Assembly (NCBI GenBank): GCA_003661105.1
Contig: QMVM01000090.1
Span: 1-7,864 of the forward strand
Direction: 5' to 3'
Length of the DNA stretch: 7,864 bases
From: Methanosarcinales archaeon
GTDB lineage: Archaea; Halobacteriota; Methanosarcinia; Methanosarcinales; Methanogasteraceae
In this document: piece after piece, positions 1-6,257 of the stretch
How the letters are laid out: each line of letters starts with the position of its first letter
How positions within the stretch are numbered: the first letter of the stretch is position 1
The notes under the pieces: generated by a model
The model's input: the letters and a program-made list of their open reading frames with translations, nothing else
The model's database searches: none
What the model was told of the DNA's origin: nothing
Position numbers and translations under genes: made by a program

Positions 1-331
1 ACGTACCACCATAACGCCCTGCGCTGGCTATAAGACCTTTAGCATTAGTGGCTTTTAGCCATTTCTTAGCCGATAGGTAAAAGCTGTTTCGTCCAGCCTC
101 ATTTTTAATTCCCTCGAATTCGATGGAATTAAAATCAGGATTGTTAATTTGTTCCCAAACCCCTAAAAACAATACAGTATCTTTATTTTTAAGCCATTGT
201 TCAATGAGCGCACTCCCACCATCAAAGTTCTTAACCATATCAGTAAGCGAGATAAAATCATCTTCTTTATGTGAAATGATGGTAATGGCAGTACCCTGCA
301 CTTTGATTGTTGATTTCTTATCTTTCGTCAT
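1..331 (-). CDS. KilA-N domain protein, 3' end outside window (partial)
   Basis: Reading the minus strand from ATG at 331 gives 110 codons that are still open at the window edge. The product opens MTKDKKSTIKVQGTAITI and then shows DDFISLTDMVKNF, EQWLKNKDTVLFLGVWEQ, NSFYLSAKKWLKATNAKG and a closing ASAGRYGGT. I recognise this as the KilA-N fold, a DNA-binding domain found in phage, transposon and restriction-locus proteins. The ribosome binding site AAAGGAA (340-346) sits 8 bases before the ATG, and the start lies 24 bases past the hsdM stop, so the two are very likely co-transcribed. KilA-N and RhuM-type proteins are known neighbours of hsdM and hsdS in type I restriction-modification loci, where their role is unclear. 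The DNA-binding role is inferred from the fold, and any C-terminal domain is not visible. Confidence 0.88.
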   Translation of the reverse strand, partial: MTKDKKSTIKVQGTAITIISHKEDDFISLTDMVKNFDGGSALIEQWLKNKDTVLFLGVWEQINNPDFNSIEFEGIKNEAGRNSFYLSAKKWLKATNAKGLIASAGRYGGT

Positions 332-355
332 AGCTGCTATTCCTTTACTCGATGA

Positions 356-2758
356 TCAAAAATCAAAACCCATCTTCTCCAAATGCCCATTCACCTTCAT
401 CTCTAGCTCATCCACCGTCGCATTCATTGCAGGCATAGGCGTAGCATATCGTTCAGCCAGTTCCTTAATGCGCCGGGCAAGTCGTTGTGAGATGCGTTCC
501 ATCTCGGTCTTGACATCCTCACTAATGGCAGCCATCCATTTATCATTCACCACCATGGTCTTGACCTCGTCTTCCGTAAGCACCTTGTACCGGTCTATTA
601 CCTGTTTATCCAGTGCTTTTCTGGCGTCTTTGATCTTCTTATTGGCATCCGCTTCTGCCCCCATCAGCTTCAAATACGCCTCCAATACTCCCAGTTCTTC
701 GGCAGCATCGGCATCAATAGCCCCCTTAATCTCTTTGATGCGTTTTTGCACATTGCCCTTACTTATCTTGCCCTTATCAGTCCTTACACATTCCAGCAAC
801 CCATCTTCGCAACAGTGCTCTTCTTCCATCTCTTCCATCCGGAGGCTTTCGGCATCACGTTCGGCTTCCAGTTGCTCTATAGTACTTTGTTCTGTGGCAA
901 AGTACTGGTCGATCACCAATTGCTTTGGCAGCAGGTCACTGTCCCATTCATTTTTCTTTTCAATAACCGGGGACAATTCAGCTTTCCAGCCATCCGCAGC
1001 AATCTGATAAGCATCATCCTGCATGGTCTCTATCCAGTAGGTCATGAGATGCTGATAGACATCATACTTATCAACGAGGTCTATGCCGGAAAACGATTGT
1101 AGAATGCTTTCCGATAAGTCGTGTACCACTACTTTGGGCTTGGTATCGATGCCAGCATGTTCAAGAGTTGGTGCATTTACCTTTTGCCACTCGCTGAAAA
1201 CGGCATCCGCCTCATGAATATAGCTCACAAATTCGGGATGCGAAAAAATAGTCTGCTTAATCTCATCCGGCAGCATTTTCAGCTTAAGATAGCCGTCCCT
1301 TGCGCTTGTGGTAAATAGCGCATCTTTAAGCGTTGGACACACACCCCAATATTCCCCTAGATCATCGATATCCCGCTCCGGAATACCACCAAGCAAATGA
1401 GCTTCGATATCCTGTATGTCCTCAACCTCCTGGCTATCGATGTAGCGGGGGATGTTTAAGTTGTACTCGTTTCGTTCGATCTCGTCTACTGTTACCATAC
1501 GGGAATATTTGGGAACTTCGGTTTGCTTGTTGAACACATCCACAATCTTATGGATATCCTGCTCACGCAAGCGGTTCTTATTTCCGTCTTTCACAAACCC
1601 CTTGCCCGCATCTATCATGAAAATGCCTTTGCGGCTATCGGCATTTTCCTTATCGATCACAATAATACATGCAGGAATGCCGGTTCCATAAAAGAGGTTT
1701 GCAGGCAATCCGATGATGCCTTTGATAAATCCTTTGCGAATGATATTCTTGCGTATTTCAGCCTCGGCATTGCCACGAAAGAGCACGCCGTGCGGCAGGA
1801 TTATTGCCCCCTTGCCTTTGCTTTTGAGTGACCGGATGAGGTGCAGCAGAAAAGCATAATCACCATTCTTGGCTGGTGGAATGCCATAACCCCAGAAGCG
1901 TTCGTACAGGTCATTTTCCGGGTCAAATCCATCACCCCACGCTTTGTCAGAAAATGGGGGATTGGCAACTGCGAAATCAAAGGTTTTTAGCGTTCCGTCA
2001 TCATTCTTAAAATAAGGAGTTGAGAGCGTATTATCCTGCCATATCTCTGCTGTTTCGTTGCCGTGCAAGATCATGTTCATTTTTGCCAGTGCAGTCGTTG
2101 CAAGATCCTTCTCCTGCCCATAGATGGTAATGCCTTGAGGTGTTTCATCAGCAGCTTTTAGTAGTAATGAACCGCTGCCACAGGTCGGGTCGTAAATGGT
2201 CCGATCCTGGCGTTTCGTCTGACTGATACCAATAACCTTTGCTATTACCCGCGACACTTCGGCAGGGGTGTAAAACTGCCCCTTACTTTTACCCGATTCG
2301 GTCGCAAAATGCCTCATCAGATATTCGTATGCATCGCCCAAAATATCGTCACCGTCTGCTTTGTTCTTGCTAAAATCAATGCTTTCATCTTGAAAAATGC
2401 CTACAAGCTCTGAAAGCTTGTCGACCATCTCCTTACCTTTGCCAAGCTTGTCCGAGTTGTTGAAACTAGCTACATCAATTACACCTTTCAACCCATTGGC
2501 TTCTGCCAGCGCTGCTATGATTTTATCGATTCCTTCGCCAATGTCTTTTTTACCTTTCAGGGCAACCATGTCCCGGAAGCTGCCACCTTTTGGAATTACA
2601 ATTGAGGCATACTTTTCGCCTGCGTATTTGTCTGATACATATTTAACAAACAACAAGACCAGAATATAGTCTTTGTATTGAGAGGCATCCATTCCACCCC
2701 TTAACTTGTCGCAGCTTTTCCAAAGAGAGCTGTATAATTCGCTTTTCTTAATTGCCAT
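356..2758 (-). CDS. hsdM: Type I restriction-modification DNA N6-adenine methyltransferase (M subunit), long form
   Basis: This is an 800-residue HsdM subunit, which transfers a methyl group from S-adenosylmethionine to adenine when paired with a specificity subunit. Residues about 5-155 match the helical HsdM N-terminal domain (LWKSCDKLRGGMDASQYKDY). The catalytic domain follows at about 160-440, with QFYTPAEVSR (161-170), the cofactor loop DPTCGSGS (190-197) and the catalytic NPPF (266-269). Usual HsdM proteins are near 500 residues. This one carries some 300 more, including a charged, probably coiled-coil stretch at about 615-720 and a second helical stretch to the C terminus. The start is supported by AAAGGAA at 2764-2770. 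No stop or frameshift interrupts it. No specificity or nuclease subunit is inside the window; the KilA-N gene follows directly. Base composition is AT-richer than the genes to its right, which fits acquisition by transfer. Confidence 0.95.
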   Translation of the reverse strand: MAIKKSELYSSLWKSCDKLRGGMDASQYKDYILVLLFVKYVSDKYAGEKYASIVIPKGGSFRDMVALKGKKDIGEGIDKIIAALAEANGLKGVIDVASFNNSDKLGKGKEMVDKLSELVGIFQDESIDFSKNKADGDDILGDAYEYLMRHFATESGKSKGQFYTPAEVSRVIAKVIGISQTKRQDRTIYDPTCGSGSLLLKAADETPQGITIYGQEKDLATTALAKMNMILHGNETAEIWQDNTLSTPYFKNDDGTLKTFDFAVANPPFSDKAWGDGFDPENDLYERFWGYGIPPAKNGDYAFLLHLIRSLKSKGKGAIILPHGVLFRGNAEAEIRKNIIRKGFIKGIIGLPANLFYGTGIPACIIVIDKENADSRKGIFMIDAGKGFVKDGNKNRLREQDIHKIVDVFNKQTEVPKYSRMVTVDEIERNEYNLNIPRYIDSQEVEDIQDIEAHLLGGIPERDIDDLGEYWGVCPTLKDALFTTSARDGYLKLKMLPDEIKQTIFSHPEFVSYIHEADAVFSEWQKVNAPTLEHAGIDTKPKVVVHDLSESILQSFSGIDLVDKYDVYQHLMTYWIETMQDDAYQIAADGWKAELSPVIEKKNEWDSDLLPKQLVIDQYFATEQSTIEQLEAERDAESLRMEEMEEEHCCEDGLLECVRTDKGKISKGNVQKRIKEIKGAIDADAAEELGVLEAYLKLMGAEADANKKIKDARKALDKQVIDRYKVLTEDEVKTMVVNDKWMAAISEDVKTEMERISQRLARRIKELAERYATPMPAMNATVDELEMKVNGHLEKMGFDF

Positions 2759-2763
2759 TGTAA

Positions 2764-2770
2764 TTCCTTT
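2764..2770 (-). promoter_or_regulatory. Ribosome binding site of hsdM
   Basis: The minus strand reads AAAGGAA five bases before the hsdM ATG. The same heptamer precedes the downstream KilA-N start, which supports both start choices and shows the two genes share a translation-start style not seen clearly elsewhere in the window. Confidence 0.7.
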
Positions 2771-2813
2771 CTACTGCAACATGTTGAATCGCACGTAAAA
2801 ATTATCGTTTCTG

Positions 2814-2830
2814 CCTTATTAAATTATACC
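2814..2830 (-). promoter_or_regulatory. Possible promoter of hsdM (TATAAT-like box)
   Basis: The minus strand reads GGTATAATTTAATAAGG about 60 bases before the hsdM start. It contains a perfect bacterial-type TATAAT (2823-2828) and would also serve as an archaeal TATA element. No convincing -35 hexamer lies at the usual distance, so an archaeal reading is at least as likely. The call rests only on composition and position. Confidence 0.4.
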
Positions 2831-2869
2831 TGCGCGCCTCAATTAAGAACGAGATTTAATCACACGATA

Positions 2870-2923
2870 GAAAATCAAAAGTTGTGAGCATTCAGCGCTG
2901 GACCTCATGAGGTGAGATATCTC
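2870..2923 (-). terminator. Putative terminator region after trpS
   Basis: Just past the trpS stop (minus strand, running towards lower coordinates) come two adjacent perfect palindromes, GAGATATCTC (2914-2923) and ACCTCATGAGGT (2902-2913), and then a T-rich run CTTTTGATTTTC (2870-2881). Archaeal RNA polymerase terminates at oligo-T tracts, so the T-rich run is the more telling part. The palindromes could form short hairpins or be a protein-binding site. The rest of the 2759-2933 spacer holds only the hsdM promoter region. Confidence 0.45.
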
Positions 2924-2933
2924 CCATTCCCCC

Positions 2934-4352
2934 TCAAGCAAGCCCGTACTCGCCCAGCCGCTCCCTCGCAATCTCGCGCTCTTCCTGATGCCCGCGCAAG
3001 AATTCAGCCATCAGTTCGGCAGCATACGCCTTGCACGGTCCGCACATCCGCTTTCCGCTCTTGCACTCGTGATAGATCTCCACAATCTCCTTATCATCCG
3101 GTATAAGGTGGAATAACAGGAGTTCATACGCCGTGCATTTATCAGGTTCCCCGCCAAGCCGCTTCTGCTCATCAAGTGTCATTCTGCCGCCGGTCTTTGC
3201 ATTCTTCACCTTCGCGAAAGCATCCTCTGGCGGCTCGGTCAGTGCGATTATGCTCTCGGGAACGCTGCTTGACATCTTTCCGCCGGAAAGTCCGCTCATG
3301 AACCTGTGGTAGGTCGCTGCCGGCGGCATGAACCCGTAGCCACCAAACGCGATCTCGGTTCTCTGCACGACAGATTCGATCGCCTCAAAGAGACGTGCAT
3401 CGACGCTACCTGTAATGACTCTGTCGTCGCCGCTATCTACAAAGATATCGAGATGCTCTTCGTGCTGCTTCACATCATAACCCATGCAATTGATAGCTGA
3501 TGCCACTGCTGATAGTGCTGCCTTCGGTGCGGATTTGCCGCGTACGCTGATGTACTGCCCGGTGCTCTCGTAGACCTCATGCTTAGAGATCCGCATCCCT
3601 TTTGCACTCTCCACACTTGTGTAATGCTGCACATCGTGAACCGACCTGATCTCGCACCGGAACATCCGCATCTTGCTTGCAAGCCCACGCACGAGCCTAA
3701 TGTGCGGGTCCTGATCAGCGCCGACCGGGACCACGACCGGCTTTGGACCGCAGTATCTTCCGATCTGCGGCTGGAGAATGTCAGCGCTCTGCACAAGCGC
3801 ACTCTGGAGATGTGCGATGCTTGTTTCGCCGCCGAATCCGTAGATCGCGGAGAGTTCGGACACATTCGTCTTCATGCCGAGTTCGAATGCAAGATCACGC
3901 ACCTCAGAGCACTCGGACTGGTAATAGATGTGCCCGTCCGGTTCAAATCCGAGCGCGATCAGACTGAGGACGTAATCCTCGATTCCAATCCTCCGGCAAT
4001 CCTTCCACGACATCCCGCGGACCGAATACGCCTCCATGTCAGCAATCCCAACGAATGCATCGCCGCCCATGCGCTGATGCCAGATAATCTCCTCCATCAC
4101 CATCTTGTTCCCGAGATGGTTTCTCCCGGACGGCATGAAACCGCTCATCACCGCGAAAGGCGTTTTGTTAACGATTGCGTCCAGTACCGGCTCATAGCCC
4201 CGATGCCCGAAGATGATCCTCCTTCGCATGAACGGACACGGATCCGGGACATGCGGGAGAAGTTCATCGAATGATTGTATCCCGAACTCCTCGAATAACT
4301 TCGAGTAGTCGTCGATGCCGGCAGAGGCCCACGGATCGAGATGTGGTGTCAT
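2934..4352 (-). CDS. trpS: Tryptophanyl-tRNA synthetase, archaeal type
   Basis: The 472-residue product charges tRNA-Trp with tryptophan using ATP, in the cytoplasm. It is a class I synthetase: the HIGH-type signature appears as PSGRNHLGN (74-82), the tryptophan-side loop as VGADQDPH (210-217) and the second ATP signature as GGKMSSS (357-363). The C-terminal helical part carries a small cysteine cluster (C430, C437, C440), which could bind metal. Between VGADQDPH and KMSSS lie about 140 residues, roughly 95-100 more than in the short Pyrococcus-type enzyme as I remember it, so this is a long form with an inserted alpha/beta segment at about 232-340. The ATG lies 10 bases after the stop of the upstream lipoprotein gene, so trpS is probably co-transcribed with it. 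GAG in that gap is at best a weak ribosome binding site. Confidence 0.97.
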   Translation of the reverse strand: MTPHLDPWASAGIDDYSKLFEEFGIQSFDELLPHVPDPCPFMRRRIIFGHRGYEPVLDAIVNKTPFAVMSGFMPSGRNHLGNKMVMEEIIWHQRMGGDAFVGIADMEAYSVRGMSWKDCRRIGIEDYVLSLIALGFEPDGHIYYQSECSEVRDLAFELGMKTNVSELSAIYGFGGETSIAHLQSALVQSADILQPQIGRYCGPKPVVVPVGADQDPHIRLVRGLASKMRMFRCEIRSVHDVQHYTSVESAKGMRISKHEVYESTGQYISVRGKSAPKAALSAVASAINCMGYDVKQHEEHLDIFVDSGDDRVITGSVDARLFEAIESVVQRTEIAFGGYGFMPPAATYHRFMSGLSGGKMSSSVPESIIALTEPPEDAFAKVKNAKTGGRMTLDEQKRLGGEPDKCTAYELLLFHLIPDDKEIVEIYHECKSGKRMCGPCKAYAAELMAEFLRGHQEEREIARERLGEYGLA

Positions 4353-4362
4353 GGATTCTCAA

Positions 4363-5028
4363 TCACTCATGTGTCAGTGCTTTGGAAACCGTTCGTGCAA
4401 ACTCCTCTGCCGCATGAGGACCTACTCCTGTAATGATCCTGCCGTCCCGGGTCACTTCCGCTCCTGTGTATCTGGCACCTTTTCCGGTGATGTATGATGT
4501 GCCGCTTTCAGAGACGGTTGCATTCTTCCCGGATAGGACGCCCGCGCCTGCCGGAACCATCGGGCCGAGACAGATCGCACCGATGATCTTCTTGGAATTC
4601 TCTGCATCCGTTGCCAATTTCAGGTATATCTCATTCTCGTAGAGTTTATGCGATTCAATGCCCGTTCCCCCAACGAAGACGACAGCATCGTAATCGCTGG
4701 TATCGGCATCAGATATGGAAAGATCGATAGATGCAGTCCCGCCAAGCATCCCGTTCGCAGTACCCTTCTTCTCAGATGCTATCACGACCTCTGCCCCGTT
4801 CTTCTCGAAAAATTCTTTTGGGACGAACAGTTCCTCGTCCCTGAAATCAGATGGCGCGATAACCATCAGTATCGTTTTATTGCTCATATCTATCATTTTG
4901 TGTACCTCGTTATCATGGGTATTATTGGTATTGTCGGTATCAGTATATTCAGTGACGCATCCGGATGCTGATACTGATATGCACAGCATCAGACAAGCGA
5001 CCACTGTTCCGCATCTCATGATTATCAT
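4363..5028 (-). CDS. Exported DJ-1/PfpI-family lipoprotein
   Basis: The 221-residue product begins with a signal peptide: basic start, hydrophobic core (about 8-22), then the lipobox SASGC with C24 as the likely lipidated residue. A polar Asn/Asp/Thr-rich linker follows (25-48), and then one DJ-1/PfpI domain to the end. Domain marks are KTILMVIAP (51-59), the acidic patch RDEELFVP (63-70) supplying the conserved Glu, FVGGTG (118-123) and the nucleophile elbow GAICLGP (150-156) with C153. The residue after the Cys is Leu, not the His of PfpI proteases, so a peptidase role is unlikely. DJ-1 relatives include chaperone, glyoxalase and redox proteins, and the substrate here is unknown. The gene lies 10 bases before trpS. 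Start choice is open: ATG 5028 has no Shine-Dalgarno and overlaps an upstream ORF by ATGA, whereas ATG 5019 fits a leaderless start. Confidence 0.88.
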   Translation of the reverse strand: MIIMRCGTVVACLMLCISVSASGCVTEYTDTDNTNNTHDNEVHKMIDMSNKTILMVIAPSDFRDEELFVPKEFFEKNGAEVVIASEKKGTANGMLGGTASIDLSISDADTSDYDAVVFVGGTGIESHKLYENEIYLKLATDAENSKKIIGAICLGPMVPAGAGVLSGKNATVSESGTSYITGKGARYTGAEVTRDGRIITGVGPHAAEEFARTVSKALTHE

Positions 5029-5041
5029 TCAGACTTTGCTC

Positions 5042-5047
5042 TATTAA
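5042..5047 (-). promoter_or_regulatory. Possible archaeal TATA box for the DJ-1/PfpI gene
   Basis: The minus strand reads TTAATA centred about 25 bases before the in-frame ATG at 5019, the spacing expected for an archaeal TATA box on a leaderless transcript. The sequence is short and the upstream bases are not a clear BRE, so this is tentative. If used, the mature start would be MRCGTVV rather than MIIMRC. Confidence 0.3.
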
Positions 5048-5214
5048 GGTATCTCCTTCGCACCTCATTTATGTGATCATCACTCATATCCAACCTGATG
5101 ACGCTGGTGATCGCATTCACTGGAGCGATTGGTTCCACAGAGGACAGTAGCGGTCAGTCGGGCGTATAACGTGGTACCGACACCACCACTTCAGGAATAT
5201 CCGGGGTCTGATCC

Positions 5215-5237
5215 GGCGGCGGGCGGGGGTGGGGCGG
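5215..5237 (+). other. G-rich tract, possible G-quadruplex
   Basis: The plus strand has runs of 2, 2, 3, 5, 4 and 2 guanines separated by single bases, directly after the acylphosphatase stop. The transcript of that gene would be C-rich here. The tract could fold as a quadruplex in DNA or affect transcription past the gene end. It stands out from its moderately GC-rich surroundings. Confidence 0.4.
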
Positions 5238-5250
5238 TGCCAATCAAGCC

Positions 5251-5880
5251 CTAACACAATATTCCACGCTCTTTTAATGCGCCTTTTATCAAATCCAGCT
5301 CCCCCTCGATCTTCCCGAATTTCATGTCCATGTAACCCTTCATGTCCTCTCGCAAACCTCGGGTCTCGTCGATCATCACGTCCTGCTTCTCGATCATCAC
5401 GTCCTGCTTCTCGATCATCACGTCCTGCTTCTCGATCATCACGTCCTGCTTCTCGATCATCACGTCCTGCGCCTCTCGCAATCCGCGGATCTCTGTGGAT
5501 GTCTCGCTCAGTTTTTCAAGTATCCCTGAGAATCCGTCCCTCGTAACATCAATCAGTTCCTTGAGGTAGTCCGATGCTTTATCCAGCCGCTCATCAGTCT
5601 CTCCTTCTCCGACAAGTTTATAGAAGTCCGCTAAATCTCCGGTGGCGTCAGCATGTTCGACTTCGACATCCGCGACATCGATAAGTGTATTTTTAATCCG
5701 TATTGCATCGAGAAACTTTCCAAAATCACCGTTTTTACCTTCCGCGATTATCCGAACTCGTCCGTCATCGAGATTCAGGACAAATCCAGTCAATCCGAAG
5801 TCTTTTGCGATCCCTATGACCTTTGCCCGGTATCCCACATTCTGAATCTTTCCGGAAACCGTGACTCTTATCTTATTCAT
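5251..5880 (-). CDS. Acylphosphatase domain fused to a heptad-repeat coiled coil
   Basis: From ATG 5880 the product has 209 residues. Residues about 1-90 are an acylphosphatase domain, which hydrolyses acyl phosphates. GKIQNVGYR (10-18) matches the family motif, with R18 the phosphate-binding arginine, and GFVLNLDDGRV (32-42) holds the catalytic N36. Typical acylphosphatases end near 90 residues. Here a charged helical region follows, with five copies of the seven-residue unit DVMIEKQ (the last altered to DVMIDET) from residue 139, bracketed by RGLREA and RGLRED, then a final helix ending in ERGILC. A seven-residue period implies a coiled coil and oligomerisation. An ATG at 5907 is in frame but lies inside the apparent TATA box, so 5880 is preferred. 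Both catalytic residues are present, so activity is plausible. The partner and substrate are unknown. It is transcribed away from the PHP gene. Confidence 0.85.
   Translation of the reverse strand: MNKIRVTVSGKIQNVGYRAKVIGIAKDFGLTGFVLNLDDGRVRIIAEGKNGDFGKFLDAIRIKNTLIDVADVEVEHADATGDLADFYKLVGEGETDERLDKASDYLKELIDVTRDGFSGILEKLSETSTEIRGLREAQDVMIEKQDVMIEKQDVMIEKQDVMIEKQDVMIDETRGLREDMKGYMDMKFGKIEGELDLIKGALKERGILC
5370..5471. repeat. 21-bp perfect tandem repeat inside the acylphosphatase gene
   Basis: The plus-strand unit cgatcatcacgtcctgcttct occurs four times without a mismatch (5370-5390, 5391-5411, 5412-5432, 5433-5453), followed by a partial fifth copy that diverges after 17 bases. Each unit encodes one heptad, DVMIEKQ. 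Identity at synonymous positions points to recent expansion by slippage or unequal recombination, with the reading frame kept. Imperfect copies of cctctcgca flank it on both sides. Confidence 0.97.
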
Positions 5881-5904
5881 CAAATCAACTTTTTCGCGGG
5901 CGGT

Positions 5905-5918
5905 CATAAACTTTTTGC
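5905..5918 (-). promoter_or_regulatory. Archaeal BRE/TATA promoter of the acylphosphatase gene
   Basis: The minus strand reads GCAAAAAG then TTTATG. The AT-rich hexamer is centred about 27 bases before the ATG at 5880, and the A-rich octamer just upstream resembles a TFB recognition element. This spacing predicts an mRNA beginning at or next to the A of that ATG, which agrees with the absence of a Shine-Dalgarno sequence there. Confidence 0.5.
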
Positions 5919-6151
5919 TGCTTGACCGGCTGGAGTGGCGTCTTCAGGAGCTATCTGACCGTAAGAATGTGTGGCATGGAACAGATGAATTTCTGCATGA
6001 TCTGGAACGAGTGGAGCGAGTTCAGGTCAGATTGGGACACCAGGTGAAGATTTGGCACCTGAATTTAACTGGAAAGTCCAGGAAGACACTCGAAATGATG
6101 GGGTTTAAGGAGATACTGAAGGAGACTGTTGAGGTCGATTTTAAGTTGTAG
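5915..6151 (+). pseudogene. Possible gene remnant, weakly STAS-like
   Basis: A plus-strand frame ending in TAG at 6149-6151 encodes LEWRLQELSDRKNVWHGTDEF, a helix-like stretch HDLERVERVQVRLG, then HQVKIWHLNLTGKSRKTLEMM and GFKEILKETVEVDFKL. The last part resembles the end of a STAS domain (strand, 'nl-G', then helix with 'tLe..Gf.eil'), but the N-terminal strands and the phosphorylatable serine region are absent. No good ATG exists: the only candidate starts are TTG 5915 and GTG 5969, neither with a well-placed ribosome binding site, and the 5' part overlaps the acylphosphatase promoter. It may be the tail of a truncated gene, a short protein, or chance. I see nothing else coding in 5881-6257. 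Confidence 0.25.
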
Positions 6152-6230
6152 GGGGGGAATTTGAAAACTGTTCAGGTCAATAAACCCCCTGAGATCACAC
6201 GTACCATGCACATATCCCATCGATACATGC

Positions 6231-6236
6231 TTATAC
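6231..6236 (+). promoter_or_regulatory. Possible TATA box for the PHP gene
   Basis: TTATAC is centred about 25 bases before the ATG at 6258, as expected for a leaderless archaeal transcript. It is too close to the alternative ATG at 6249. No Shine-Dalgarno sequence precedes either ATG; the bases there (cctccgg) have the opposite, anti-Shine-Dalgarno polarity. Confidence 0.4.
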
Positions 6237-6257
6237 CTCCGGCGCACCATGAGAATC

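Larger units (their letters stand above)
5025..5243 (-). pseudogene. Possible decayed small ORF between the acylphosphatase and DJ-1 genes
   Basis: One minus-strand frame is open from 5243 to 5025 apart from a single TGA at 5154-5156. Before that stop it encodes a proline-rich stretch ending in IPEVVVSVPRYTPD. After it comes VEPIAPVNAITSVIRLDM and then SDDHINEVRRRYLNRAKSE, closing with a TGA that overlaps the DJ-1 ATG by four bases (ATGA). Such an overlap is typical of coupled genes, and an AGGTTGGAT sits before the internal ATG at 5087, giving a 20-codon ORF. I do not recognise the protein. It may be the tail of a degraded gene, a tiny leader ORF, or chance. The same spacer otherwise holds only a G-rich tract. 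Confidence 0.25.

Noticed and set aside
123..1007. Plus-strand open frame of 294 codons
   Set aside because: It runs antisense through the KilA-N start and the end of hsdM, is rich in Ser with low-complexity runs, and has no family motif.
3579..4274. Plus-strand open frame of 231 codons antisense to trpS
   Set aside because: The opposite strand encodes an unmistakable TrpRS; the His/Arg/Pro-rich product is a GC-driven shadow.
5154..5156. Selenocysteine at the in-frame TGA
   Set aside because: I see no selenocysteine element or selenoprotein family resemblance; a decayed or non-coding frame is simpler.
5251..5253. Pyrrolysine read-through of the acylphosphatase TAG stop
   Set aside because: Read-through would add only about 20 residues of Pro/Gly-rich sequence before a TGA, and nothing in the window indicates pyrrolysine use.
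5370..5471. CRISPR array
   Set aside because: The 21-bp units are directly adjacent with no unique spacers, and they encode heptads in frame.
6150..6190. Terminator hairpin between the G run (6151-6157) and C run (6185-6189)
   Set aside because: The stem is only about 6 pairs with a loop near 30 bases and no T tract follows, so it is not convincing.
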